The translations under genes and the position numbers were made by a program. Shown here in pieces: positions 8,732-17,795 of a stretch of DNA of 64,000 nucleotides. Under the pieces are notes generated by a model. It saw only the letters and a program-made list of their open reading frames with translations, did no database searches and had not been told where the DNA came from. Numbering within the stretch: position 1 is the first letter of the stretch; every line of letters begins with the position of its first letter. The DNA comes from Ktedonobacteria bacterium brp13 (GTDB lineage: Bacteria > Chloroflexota > Ktedonobacteria > Ktedonobacterales > Ktedonobacteraceae), in the NCBI GenBank assembly GCA_015099395.1, contig AP024096.1, forward strand, positions 4,960,001-5,024,000, written 5' to 3'.

Positions 8732-10996
8732 CTAAACGTTCCAAACCAATACTGATGAATTACCATCATTGTAGGAGGCGGCAAGCCACTTGCCATTCTT
8801 TGACCAGGACATTGTTTCCGGGGTAGAGCCCTGTACATCCACTGGTGGATTTAAGATTGTAGGTGGTCGCGAAGTATTTGCAGAGTCCCATATATAGATA
8901 CGGCTATCATCGGCACCAGCCGCCACACGCGTCCCTTTAGGGTCACCTTCCCAGGCAAGTGTCAGGAGCTTTTTTACAGCTGTACTGTCAGGAAGGCTCA
9001 ATGTTGTGCGCTTATTGTTATTCTGAGTATCCCATATCACCACAACTGCAGGATTTAACGAACTGTCATCTAAAGCAGCCAACATCCGTCCATCTGGCGA
9101 CCAGGCAACTTGTATACCACCACCGGCAGAGCTGAAACCGCTGGTTAACGAAAGCGATATCGGCTTACTTAAAATAGGCTTTGTCCCCTGAAAGGTAAGC
9201 TGCACAATAGAGACACCATCAGATGTAGTACCGACAGCCAGTTTTGTGGTCTCCCAGATCGTAACTGTGCTTGTCATATCCACAGATACATTGGGATCTG
9301 CAGATGAGCTTATTGAAAAGGGGACTTGAAAGCTGCCCAATCGTCGGTGGGCATCGGTTCCATCCCAGATCTGAATAAGGGTTGCATTATTGGCATCACT
9401 CCACAAGGTATTTGCGGTAATGATGGATCCTTTGGCAGTACCACCAGGAACCCAGGAGAAGCCTTCTATATCAGATAAAGTCTGCTTCGGAGCAAGGTAT
9501 GACTCAAGGTATACTTGATTCTGGCCGTAGCCGCTCGCTAGACTGATAGCTTTATGCGTGCCACGGTTACTATTATAGACAGTCAGACCGTGATCAGACA
9601 TCTTTTTCTGATCATTGGTATCAAGATAATTACCCACACCAATATAGTTGTTATCAGGCGACCAGGCCAGTAACATGCTACCTGATCCAGAGACATCTTG
9701 ACGCGAAAGCCAGCTGGTTGTATTGGTCATATCCCACATATAGACAAAGTTATCACCGTTTGAACCTGCTGTCGCCAGGATATTGGGGTCCTTGCTGGAC
9801 CAGGCAACCGATGAGACAGCATGATTGTGCCCACGTAGCACATGCGTGGGACCATTGACAACTTTCGCTGGTACGAGCGACGATGTCTGTGGTTGGTGGG
9901 TAACAATCAGAGCGCCAACGCCACTGGCAACGGCCAGAGCGGCAACACCACCGACTCCTATCTTCACAAAACCACGCCTGCTCATTCCCTGCTGCGTCTG
10001 CTCCTGCTCTGGCGGCTGCATACCCTGTTGCTGCGCTGTTGTATTGGCATGCTCACGGAATGGCGCGACAGGTACAGGAACAGGGATAGCCGGGACGATG
10101 GGGAAGACTGGACCACTATTAGCCAGAGAGCGCTGAAGATCGCGGACAAAGGCCTGCGCGTCAGGATAGCGATCAGCAGGATCTTTGGCGAGTTCACGTC
10201 CTAAGACAACGACAGCAGCTTCCGGGAGCTTACTATTAAACTGACGTGGCGACGGCATCGGCATGGTGAGATGCTGGATAGTGATGGCATAGCCACTATC
10301 AGCTTCAAAAGGAAAGCGACCGGCGAGGATACGGTAGGCAATGATCGCCAGGCTGTAGGTATCACTGCTCGGTTCAGCCTTGCCTTGCGCCTGCTCAGGG
10401 GCCATATAGTGTGGTGTGCCGAAACCCATACCTGTCTCTGTCAGATGCTCAGAACTCTCCAATACGCGTGCGATACCAAAATCGGCCAGCATCAACCACT
10501 CGTTGTTGCGTAAGAGCATATTGGCTGGCTTGATGTCGCGATGCACTATCCCACGCGAGTGGGCATAGTCGATAGCCTGCGCAGCCTGCCAGAGATACGC
10601 CAGGACCGTCTGCTCGGTAAGTCCATTAGTCGTCGTCGATCCGGGCCGCAAAGTAGCCCGGATACGCTCTTCCAGGGAGCCACCTGGGATATAGGGCATA
10701 ACCAGATAGGTCATACGCTCGCCAGCGGGCAATAGCTGCTCTCCATAGTCATGCACAGGCACGATATGGGGATGATTCAGAGAGGCTGCCGCCTGGGCCT
10801 CGCGCACAAAACGTTGCAGATACTCCTGATCATCTTTGTTATGTGCAGGCAACGTCTTAATGGCAACTTGCCGGTGTAGACTGGGATCTTCACTCAACCA
10901 GACCTCACCCATACCACCACGCCCCACTAAACGGAGAAGTTTATAACGTCCCAGTGCAGTAATCTTTGCACCCTGTGCTGAAATACCTTCATTCAT
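8732..10996 (-). CDS. Membrane Ser/Thr protein kinase with WD40 propeller and internal Tat-like motif
   Basis: 754 residues. The kinase domain (~17-285) is complete: GRGGMGEV, VAIK, HRDIKPAN, DFGIARV, APEQ. A proline-rich linker precedes MSRRGFVK (residues 338-345), an almost exact twin-arginine consensus, which runs straight into a Gly/Ala-rich membrane helix (~346-365). The rest is a WD-repeat propeller (HNHAVSSVAW, WSPDNNYIGVG, WSPDGRMLAALD, IYIWD). The domain order is identical to the gene 56 bp downstream, so the pair arose by duplication and is probably co-transcribed. Outer ligand unknown. Confidence 0.95.
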   Translation of the reverse strand: MNEGISAQGAKITALGRYKLLRLVGRGGMGEVWLSEDPSLHRQVAIKTLPAHNKDDQEYLQRFVREAQAAASLNHPHIVPVHDYGEQLLPAGERMTYLVMPYIPGGSLEERIRATLRPGSTTTNGLTEQTVLAYLWQAAQAIDYAHSRGIVHRDIKPANMLLRNNEWLMLADFGIARVLESSEHLTETGMGFGTPHYMAPEQAQGKAEPSSDTYSLAIIAYRILAGRFPFEADSGYAITIQHLTMPMPSPRQFNSKLPEAAVVVLGRELAKDPADRYPDAQAFVRDLQRSLANSGPVFPIVPAIPVPVPVAPFREHANTTAQQQGMQPPEQEQTQQGMSRRGFVKIGVGGVAALAVASGVGALIVTHQPQTSSLVPAKVVNGPTHVLRGHNHAVSSVAWSSKDPNILATAGSNGDNFVYMWDMTNTTSWLSRQDVSGSGSMLLAWSPDNNYIGVGNYLDTNDQKKMSDHGLTVYNSNRGTHKAISLASGYGQNQVYLESYLAPKQTLSDIEGFSWVPGGTAKGSIITANTLWSDANNATLIQIWDGTDAHRRLGSFQVPFSISSSADPNVSVDMTSTVTIWETTKLAVGTTSDGVSIVQLTFQGTKPILSKPISLSLTSGFSSAGGGIQVAWSPDGRMLAALDDSSLNPAVVVIWDTQNNNKRTTLSLPDSTAVKKLLTLAWEGDPKGTRVAAGADDSRIYIWDSANTSRPPTILNPPVDVQGSTPETMSWSKNGKWLAASYNDGNSSVLVWNV

Positions 10997-11247
10997 CAGT
11001 TACTGCATCCTCTAATTACAAATGTACGCTATATATGAAAATCGTTAGCAAATAATTATTGTCAGTGACAACAAAACAAACATCTTACAACCTAAGACGT
11101 ACAGCACAGATGATATTATCACACAACTATTAGTTTAATAAAAGCTCCTATAGAATATGCTTTAAGCAGTCAGCGGACGATCAATTATTCCAATAAGATG
11201 CAAAGACGGCAACTAATCTGACACCCTCATCTCTTTACATACAAAAA

Positions 11248-11284
11248 GGCTTCCCGGCAACAGCAATACTGCTGCCGGGAGGCC
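11248..11284 (-). terminator. Intrinsic terminator of the secreted-repeat-protein gene
   Basis: A 16-bp near-perfect stem (GGCTTCCCGGCAACAG with CTGCTGCCGGGAGGCC, two mismatches/wobbles) and a 5-base loop. On the reverse strand it is followed by TTTTTGTATG. It lies 28 bp after the stop at 11312. The remaining AT-rich spacer 10997-11247 must contain the promoter of the kinase at 10996; I see no gene in it. Confidence 0.85.
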
Positions 11285-11311
11285 AACGCGTACGGAAGGA
11301 CATGCATCGTG

Positions 11312-12976
11312 TTAGCGATATGGAATGTCCCTGTTCGTAGCTATGATAATCCTTGAGACGTTGATAACCTTCACGGAATTAAGAGCAATCTCAAACTTTA
11401 CAGAAGAAGTGGTCTGATGGCTCACCAGGTTCAAAGGCGTATTCAGCAGTGACGTACTCGTCAAGACCGCATGCGATGCCAGAAAACCAACCGTACCCTG
11501 TACATACAAGGGAGGCAAACAGGCACCACCAGGTAGTGAAGATGAACCCCGATAGCGTGCAAAAATCACAGCCGAACCGGACATCGAAGAAAACTGCGTT
11601 GTCCAATACCTGCCAGTTACACTCAGGTTAGTAAGTTCTGGCGGCAATGTATTCATCAGGCTTAAAGAGGTCGTACTGGTTATTGGACCTGCTCCCGCCT
11701 GATTGCAGAGCACATCCCGCAATTTGACCGTCTGACCCTGGTTAAACCAGCTACCGTTCTGTAGTACTTGCGTTAACACCGGTCTCGGCGCTGAAACAGC
11801 AGGTGTTGGAATTGGTGTCAACGTCGGCGTGATTGGCAACGCAGGAGAGACGAATGTCGTCAGCATCGTAGAGGCATTTGACGAATTCACATCATTCGGA
11901 GTTAACACGCCTACAGAGGTAGTCATGCCAGGCTGCGCGCTGGCCAGCACACTACCATTAATAGATAGCGGACTCAAGCACTGTCCACCTACTACCGGAT
12001 AACGACCTGCGTAGTATACGGTCAGCAGAGCAGGCCCTACAGATGATGAGAGACTGGATACATGCCAGTCAGTACCAGTTATGCTGATATTATCCATGCC
12101 TAGAGGCAGCACACTACTCAGTTCAATTGGACCGGGCGCATGAATCAGATCTGCATTATTGCCATTGCAAACAGTGACAATATAGTTTAAATGTTGTCCA
12201 ACCTGCGTATTTGTACTACCGGCCAGAAACGTCACAAGATCAGGCGCAGGCACAGCAGTCAACGTAGCGCTGACCGTCGGTGTCGGTGTCACCGTCTTTT
12301 TTGCAGGTGGAGTGACAACTGGCGGTATAGTCGAGGTGACGGTCAATGTGACGCCATCAAGCTTATTCCTTTGATCAAAATCATCAGGAGCTGAAACAGT
12401 ACCTTGCAGGGTAAATACAGGCACGGCACTCAAGTTGAGTATTCCACTAATACGCAGAGGAGGCAAACAGACACCTGCGGCAATTGGATAGGCCCCAATA
12501 TACTTCTCGCTATAGTATAACGGGCTCACAACAAAACCAAATTTCGGCAACAAAGCAAACCAGTCAGTACCATTGATCGCTACATTTGTAAGGCCGCTGG
12601 GCACAATCCCTGTGATGCTAACTGAGTTTGGAAAAGTCTCGGCGGCATTGCTGATGTTACAGACAGTTTCGACGAAACTAACAGGCATACCAATTGGTAA
12701 AGTTGCGTTGGCAGAACTGGTAACCTGGATACGGAAGTCAGGTGCAATTACCCTCGTTACCTTTGAGGTCATTGCCTCCTTTGCTCTAGGGGTCGGTATC
12801 AAGGTGGACGTCGACCGATGCTGAGCCTGTTTCAAACCAGCAGGTTGAGCAAAGCTTGTACTTGCCATCAACACGTTAGCAGGTAGCACCAGACTGAGTA
12901 ACGCAATACGAAATAGGAAGCTGCACCAGGACTGGCCATTCAGTCGGCCAGTCCTACGTGTGTGTAGCTGAATCAT
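11312..12976 (-). CDS. Secreted three-repeat protein of unknown function
   Basis: 554 residues. A Sec signal peptide is visible (basic start, hydrophobic core FRIALLSLVLPANVLMA, then Ala-Gln cleavage region near residue 45). Three repeats of ~130 residues follow, each with a core of the form (L/I)xxT/NG(T/R)xW ... (S/A)..Y...G...P...G.CL(P/S)PL.(I/V).G. Pro/Thr-rich linkers separate them (PTPTVSATLTAV, PTLTPIPTP). The repeats resemble DUF11/CARDB-like beta-sandwich domains of surface proteins; this is a resemblance, not a proven family. No LPXTG or C-terminal membrane helix. It is probably released or wall-associated and may be an adhesin or structural surface protein. Confidence 0.85.
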   Translation of the reverse strand: MIQLHTRRTGRLNGQSWCSFLFRIALLSLVLPANVLMASTSFAQPAGLKQAQHRSTSTLIPTPRAKEAMTSKVTRVIAPDFRIQVTSSANATLPIGMPVSFVETVCNISNAAETFPNSVSITGIVPSGLTNVAINGTDWFALLPKFGFVVSPLYYSEKYIGAYPIAAGVCLPPLRISGILNLSAVPVFTLQGTVSAPDDFDQRNKLDGVTLTVTSTIPPVVTPPAKKTVTPTPTVSATLTAVPAPDLVTFLAGSTNTQVGQHLNYIVTVCNGNNADLIHAPGPIELSSVLPLGMDNISITGTDWHVSSLSSSVGPALLTVYYAGRYPVVGGQCLSPLSINGSVLASAQPGMTTSVGVLTPNDVNSSNASTMLTTFVSPALPITPTLTPIPTPAVSAPRPVLTQVLQNGSWFNQGQTVKLRDVLCNQAGAGPITSTTSLSLMNTLPPELTNLSVTGRYWTTQFSSMSGSAVIFARYRGSSSLPGGACLPPLYVQGTVGFLASHAVLTSTSLLNTPLNLVSHQTTSSVKFEIALNSVKVINVSRIIIATNRDIPYR

Positions 12977-13164
12977 GCAATAGACCTCACATCTCTACAA
13001 ATAACAGCATACGAATAAGACATAATCTGAGCGATATACATAGTCTCACTACCTCCAGTATAAAGAGAGTCAAAAAACGAAAAGTGGTAAACTATCGATA
13101 TAAGTGCCCTGGCTTTCGCATCTGCATACAAACAAAGACCGCGAAACTCTTCCTTTTATGACAC

Positions 13165-13195
13165 TATCTGATACTACTTGAAATTATCTGATACT
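13165..13195. promoter_or_regulatory. Two 11-bp direct repeats spaced 20 bp upstream of comB-like gene
   Basis: TATCTGATACT occurs at 13165-13175 and 13185-13195, exactly 20 bp apart, ending 23 bp before the ATG at 13219. The spacing and nearness to the start suggest an operator or activator site, and the second copy would overlap the 5' leader. Confidence 0.4.
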
Positions 13196-13218
13196 CTTTT
13201 ACTGAAAGAAGGATACGA

Positions 13219-13989
13219 ATGCAGCTCCACGTCCATATGAGTCCAGCCGAACTGCTGGCTGTAAGAGCAGCTCAGCATACTGGGGAAACACAACCTGTAG
13301 AAAATGATGTTTTCATTGTCATTGATCTGATACGAGCTACAACAGCTATTACGACTATTTTTGATCGTGGCGCTACACGTGTCTTGATCGCCAACAGCGT
13401 CGAGCAGGCGCGCGCGGCACGCCAGCGCTATCCGCAACGCTTGCTGGCCGGTGAACGTAATGCCCTCCCATTACCTGGCTTTGATTATGGCAACTCGCCA
13501 GCACAGTTCATACAAGAAGAGTTACATGCTCGCGAACTGATCCTGACCACCACGAATGGGACACGCGCCTTCTTCGCCTGTCCAACAGAGAGTTTGCGTC
13601 TCGCAGGCTGCTTTTATAATGCAGCGGCAGTGACAGCGTATGCGGTTCAGCAAGCAAGGCAGCAAGGTGGAAATATTGGCATCGTCTGCGCGGCTGAAGC
13701 AGGCTATTTCGCACTGGATGATAGCGTCTGCGCGGGCTACCTGGCACAAGAGATTCAGCGCCTGCAACCTGATATCGAGTGTCATGAGAGCGTTACGGCT
13801 GTGCAAGGCCTCTATCAACTCTATCCACCAGCGATCTTACCGAACTATTGCCACTCTGCTCGCCAGGTCAGCGCAGCCGGGCTCAGCGCTGATATTGAGT
13901 TGTGTATGCAGCAAAATAGTAGTCCGAGTATCGGTTATGTAACCGGTCTGGAGACAGAGACAGGTCTGTTGATACTCGAACGTGTATAA
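13219..13989 (+). CDS. comB: 2-phosphosulfolactate phosphatase family protein (ComB-like)
   Basis: 256 residues, the usual length of the family. ComB removes phosphate from 2-phosphosulfolactate in coenzyme M synthesis; many bacteria without coenzyme M carry homologues whose substrate is unclear. Family marks seen: VIDLIRATTAITT near residue 35 (metal/phosphate site), GERNALPLPGFDYGNSP (~77-93), LTTTNGTRA (~110), and a Cys-rich C-terminal half. AAGGA lies 7 bases before the ATG. It stands alone between divergent or unrelated genes. Family assignment is confident; the in vivo reaction is not. Confidence 0.9.
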   Translation: MQLHVHMSPAELLAVRAAQHTGETQPVENDVFIVIDLIRATTAITTIFDRGATRVLIANSVEQARAARQRYPQRLLAGERNALPLPGFDYGNSPAQFIQEELHARELILTTTNGTRAFFACPTESLRLAGCFYNAAAVTAYAVQQARQQGGNIGIVCAAEAGYFALDDSVCAGYLAQEIQRLQPDIECHESVTAVQGLYQLYPPAILPNYCHSARQVSAAGLSADIELCMQQNSSPSIGYVTGLETETGLLILERV

Positions 13990-14257
13990 CATAAATGGTG
14001 CCATTTTTCTTGTCCTCTTACGCCGATAGTTGATATGGTGGGACAGTAGCGTAACACTTCTTCCTTCATAATCCCGGTAATGCGGCATAGTTCTTTTCAT
14101 TCATTGTTGAAAGCAGTTACATGTAATTTGACAATTAACATTTACGATGGTATAAATAAAGCAGTGTTCGTACTATCTCTTCTTAAATATTGTAACAACT
14201 CAGGCTGGCATTGAAGGTAATTAGCTAGGAGAGTACATAAAGGGATATCAACCAGTA

Positions 14258-14277
14258 ACAGGAGAACCCTCTCCTGT
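14258..14277 (+). terminator. Short perfect inverted repeat, possible weak terminator
   Basis: ACAGGAGA/TCTCCTGT, 8-bp arms with a 4-base loop, in the 440-bp spacer after comB. No T-run follows, so it may be an operator or weak terminator. Apart from it I see nothing definite in 13990-14431. Confidence 0.3.
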
Positions 14278-14431
14278 ATCCTTCAACAGAATACATCTTG
14301 TTGACTTGAATAGTTAGCAGCATTCACTTGTAGCTTATTACAATAATTATAGTATGAGGGTGAGATTGGACAGAGCGGCCAGATCAATCTATGTAGCAAA
14401 TGTCGTGGGGACGTGGAGAGGGACACAGGCA

Positions 14432-15187
14432 ATGACCATTCATTCATTTCATACCTCAGAGCCAGATGAGAGGGTACGTTTCGCGATGGGAGAGAGACGC
14501 ATGGGAGCAAGGCAGGCGATCCTCAGCGATATCGCTCGCAACGCTGTCGTTGAAGACAAGTTGACCGAACCTGTAGGTATCAATATTGAACTTGATACAA
14601 TGGGCAATGTAATCGTAAAAGAACATGAAGTGACTTCTGACGGCGCGACGATCACAGGTACGCACAGGCGTACCTTTAGAGTCCCGCAAGAAGAGGCCTA
14701 TCAACGTATCGTAGAGGCGGCGCAAAATAAGATTGTGTTATTGGAACGGCTCTATGATATCAGCCGGGTTGAATCTCGTCGCTGGTTTACACGTAGTCTG
14801 TTCGGTGCGGCCAGCGAAGCGCTCATTATCACCTTTTCGATCCTGGCCTCCATTCTCTTCCAGACCCTACGCGATACACGACACAGCGTTCCATTTATTG
14901 GTCTGATCATTTGCATTAATATGCTCAATCTGGGTCTTACACTCTGGGTCTTTCGTAAAACTCGGTTAGCTAACGCTCAGGTAGATCTCTACCTGCACAG
15001 TCTCCATGAGATCCGCAGCTTCTCAACTGTCACTCATTTTATGTCCCGGCTGCAACTTGATACCAAGCAGAAGCAGATGCTACAAACAGCGCTGGTATCA
15101 CGCTCACTGGGCCTGACCGATCCAACCCTTGGTACGCTTACTACTGGGAATCATAAAGAACCTCCCTATCGTACCGAACCACTCTGA
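14432..15187 (+). CDS. Two-helix membrane protein, paralogue 1
   Basis: 251 residues from ATG 14432, chosen because GGAGAGGG lies 10 bases before it; a longer frame from 14354 has no ribosome site. Residues ~1-100 are soluble and polar. From ~118 comes an amphipathic helix (ENKIVLLERLYDIS-like, then RVESRRWFTRSLFG), two membrane helices (~145-165 and ~175-197) joined by a short loop, then a helical C-terminus starting RKTRLANAQVDLYLHSL. This order (helix with R/W-F-S, two TM helices, then a helix with regularly spaced polar residues) resembles the TRADD-N-associated two-TM module described in cyanobacterial conflict/signalling proteins. That link is from memory of the pattern and is unproven. 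Next to its paralogue at 15253. Confidence 0.75.
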   Translation: MTIHSFHTSEPDERVRFAMGERRMGARQAILSDIARNAVVEDKLTEPVGINIELDTMGNVIVKEHEVTSDGATITGTHRRTFRVPQEEAYQRIVEAAQNKIVLLERLYDISRVESRRWFTRSLFGAASEALIITFSILASILFQTLRDTRHSVPFIGLIICINMLNLGLTLWVFRKTRLANAQVDLYLHSLHEIRSFSTVTHFMSRLQLDTKQKQMLQTALVSRSLGLTDPTLGTLTTGNHKEPPYRTEPL

Positions 15188-15252
15188 TATCCCTTGCAAC
15201 GTGCATGTTTGCAATTCATGTCCAGGATGGGCTAGGAGGGTGCGGGAATAAC

Positions 15253-15795
15253 ATGCCCGGAAAAAATATTACCAGGCGGTCCTCTAGGCTCGATACTGCT
15301 ATGTTACAGCTCTCGCAAGATTCCTCGGCGCTGGAACAGATGTATCAGCAGAGCCGCTTTGAAGCCCAATGCTGGTTCTTTAGTAGTCTGATTACCGCGA
15401 TTATTGGTACTGCTCTCATTTTAGGGACGATGCTCCTCTTTCTGCTCTTCAGAAATACAGAGCAGTTTAGTAACACCGGCAAGATCACGTTGATTCTTGC
15501 CAATGTTATCAATGGAGGCGTACAACACCTGATTATCGCGCAGGCTCGCTCCGCTAATCGACGCACTGACCAGTATGCCAGGGAACTAACGAGAGAAGAC
15601 AATGAACTTCATATCCATGAGATCTTACGCTTTATCGTTGATACGCTCCCCGACAGCGATGAGCGTAATACGTTACTGGTCGAAACTCTTATGAATTCGC
15701 TCACTCAGCAGGCACGAGAAGGACAGTATCCGCTACCCATCTCTGCTTTACGGCAGCAGAAACAATCCAAAAAAAATAACCCTGATCGGTTCTGA
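15253..15795 (+). CDS. Two-helix membrane protein, paralogue 2
   Basis: 180 residues from ATG 15253, 12 bases after AGGAGGG; a start at 15205 lacks a ribosome site. It contains only the membrane module of its neighbour: LEQMYQQSRFEAQCWFFSSL, two hydrophobic helices (~55-77, ~84-104), then QARSANRRTDQYARELT and a helical tail. The match with paralogue 1 (LLERLYDISRVESRRWFTRSL ... RKTRLANAQVDLYLHSL) shows duplication. The genes are 65 bp apart and probably co-transcribed. Function unknown; a membrane sensor or effector pair is a guess. Confidence 0.75.
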   Translation: MPGKNITRRSSRLDTAMLQLSQDSSALEQMYQQSRFEAQCWFFSSLITAIIGTALILGTMLLFLLFRNTEQFSNTGKITLILANVINGGVQHLIIAQARSANRRTDQYARELTREDNELHIHEILRFIVDTLPDSDERNTLLVETLMNSLTQQAREGQYPLPISALRQQKQSKKNNPDRF

Positions 15796-15838
15796 TCCAA
15801 GGAGCAAATCTATTCTTCTAGCTTTTTCTCAGATAGCC

Positions 15839-15954
15839 TGTCTATAAGGGAGGGCCGCAGACTGACAAAGATCACGATAGATCCTGGCAAGCCTTGAGCT
15901 TCAAAAGACCCAGGACCCAGGACCAGGGGAGGCCGGTCCTTCCCCTTATAGACA
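15839..15954. repeat. 116-bp inverted-repeat structure
   Basis: Perfect 12-bp arms TGTCTATAAGGG (15839-15850) and CCCTTATAGACA (15943-15954); pairing extends imperfectly inward (GGGCCG against GGCCGGTCC). The interior carries a short tandem of CCCAGGA. It lies between two convergent genes and may be a transcription-stop structure or a miniature transposable element. Confidence 0.5.
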
Positions 15955-16552
15955 ATGATCGGGTGCGTGCTACACCACGGCTAGTCGATGCGCAAGATTA
16001 ACTTACCAAAATTGCGATTTGCGGCCATCGCTGTGTGTGCCTGCGCGATATCATGCCAGGAGAATACCTCTTCGACAATCGGCATAACCGTGGCGTTCGC
16101 TAGCAGCGGAACAACCTGTGTGGCAAAACGACGCGTGACCGCCAGTTTCTCCTCTAATGTCCGTGTGCGCAGAGTACAGCCACGAATCTGGATACGCTTG
16201 CTCATGACTGCACTCAGATCTACCTGTGCGTCTTTCCCGCCTAATGTCGCCAGAAAGACTATTCGTCCCCAGGGCGCTAATACTTGCATATTCTGCTCCA
16301 TATAGGGAGCACCAACAAAGTCCAGTATGATATTCACACCGGCACCCGCTGTCAACTGCTGAATCTCAGCTGCGAAGTTCTTATCAGAGAGACCAACCTC
16401 CAGACCCAGTACCTTAGCCCGTTCAAGCTTGTTCGGCGTCCGCGATGTGCCATAGACGGTTGCTCCGACGGCATGCCCTAGTACAGACTGGCGTAAATAG
16501 TGAGTGAGGATGTGATAGAATAAGGAGAGAAAGAAGCAAGGAGATTGTCCAC

Positions 16553-17104
16553 ATGCCTCATCCACAAGCAAACGAGCTTCATGTGAGCTCGTTACAACAC
16601 GAATTGTTGGAGCGTATGGTGCATCGGAGCACCAATGCCCAACGACTGGTGAAACGAGGTCGCATCATTTTGGAAGCAGCCGAGGGGGTCAGTAATAGCA
16701 AAATAGCCCAGCACTTGCAGATGGGGTATGAAACAGTGCGGCGTTGGCGGGATCGCTGGCACAGGGCGCAAGCCCATTTGGAGGCGATCGAAGCTACCGC
16801 AAAGCCAAAACTCCTTGGTCAAGCCATCGAGGTTCTCTTGACCGATGAGCAGCGCCCCGGTGCCCCAGAGACCTTCACGTTCGAGCAGTTCATGCAAATC
16901 ATGGCTCTGGCGTGTGAAACACCAGGGGAATCACAGCGACCAGTCAGCAGTTGGACTCCACGTGAACTGGCTGATGAAGCGGTGAAACGCGGGATCGTCA
17001 AGCAGATTTCTCCCCGGACGGTGGGACGTTTTTTAAAAGGCGAGCGTTTTGCAGCCTCATCGCAAGCGCTACTGGCTCACGCCACCTCCCGACGATCCAG
17101 CTGA
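16553..17104 (+). CDS. IS630-like transposase, N-terminal frame
   Basis: 183 residues. The helix-turn-helix DNA-binding half: RIILEAAEGVSNSKIAQHLQMGYETVRRWRDRW in family position, then SPRTVGRFLK, typical of IS630 orfA just before the DDE domain. The DDE frame continues in +1 phase from 17037. After the shared RFLK the present frame runs out into an unrelated tail (ERFAASSQALLAHATS). Either ribosomes shift frame near TTTTTTAAAAGG (17029-17040) or an indel has broken a once single gene. Confidence 0.88.
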   Translation: MPHPQANELHVSSLQHELLERMVHRSTNAQRLVKRGRIILEAAEGVSNSKIAQHLQMGYETVRRWRDRWHRAQAHLEAIEATAKPKLLGQAIEVLLTDEQRPGAPETFTFEQFMQIMALACETPGESQRPVSSWTPRELADEAVKRGIVKQISPRTVGRFLKGERFAASSQALLAHATSRRSS

Positions 17105-17795
17105 GTTGACGGAACAGATCTGCACGGTGTGCGAAGTCTATGAAGCGACTCCGGCACTTGCGGCGCAGGGCACGCATGTGATCAGCACCGATGAGATGAC
17201 AGGAGTCCAAGCATTGGAGCGTTTGCATCCTTCATTGCCGATGCTACCAGGTCATGTCGAGCGGATGGAATTCGAATACAAGCGGCATGGCACCCTGAGT
17301 CTGATCGCCAATTTGGATGTAGCCACCGGTCAAGTGATCGCCCCGAGCCTCTTACCGACACGCACCGAAGCCGACTTTGCAGCTCACATTGCCCAGACCA
17401 TTCAGACTGATCCAGAGGCTGCCTGGGTCTTTGTCGCCGATCAGCTCAACACGCATCAGTCTGAAACGCTGGTCCGTCTCGTCGCGGAGCAGTGCGGCAT
17501 CCAGGAGGACCTGGGCATCAAAGGCAAAAGTGGCCATTTGGCCTCGATGCCGACGCGAGCTGCCTTTCTTTCAAACCCGAGCCATCGCATTCGCTTCGTC
17601 TACACGCCCAGGCACAGTTCTTGGCTCAATCAAATTGAGATCTGGTTTAGTATTCTTGTTCGCCGCCTCTTAGCTCGTGCCAGTTGGACATCCCTGACTC
17701 ACTTACGCGAGGGCATCCTGGCATTCATTGCTTATTACAATCGTCTTTCCAATGGTCCTTTTCACTGGACCTACAAAGGACCGTCTCGCCTCTAG
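17037..17795 (+). CDS. IS630-like transposase, DDE catalytic frame
   Basis: The frame is open from 17037; the first possible start is TTG 17049. It encodes the DDE catalytic domain: VISTDEMTG (first Asp), WVFVADQLNTHQ (second Asp) and SSWLNQIEIWFSIL (Glu), in the spacing of IS630/Tc1-mariner enzymes. LQPHRKRYWLTPPP at the start is the usual junction after the RFLK of the first frame. It cuts and joins transposon ends at TA. It overlaps the first frame by 68 bases. Confidence 0.88.
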   Translation, partial: KASVLQPHRKRYWLTPPPDDPAELTEQICTVCEVYEATPALAAQGTHVISTDEMTGVQALERLHPSLPMLPGHVERMEFEYKRHGTLSLIANLDVATGQVIAPSLLPTRTEADFAAHIAQTIQTDPEAAWVFVADQLNTHQSETLVRLVAEQCGIQEDLGIKGKSGHLASMPTRAAFLSNPSHRIRFVYTPRHSSWLNQIEIWFSILVRRLLARASWTSLTHLREGILAFIAYYNRLSNGPFHWTYKGPSRL

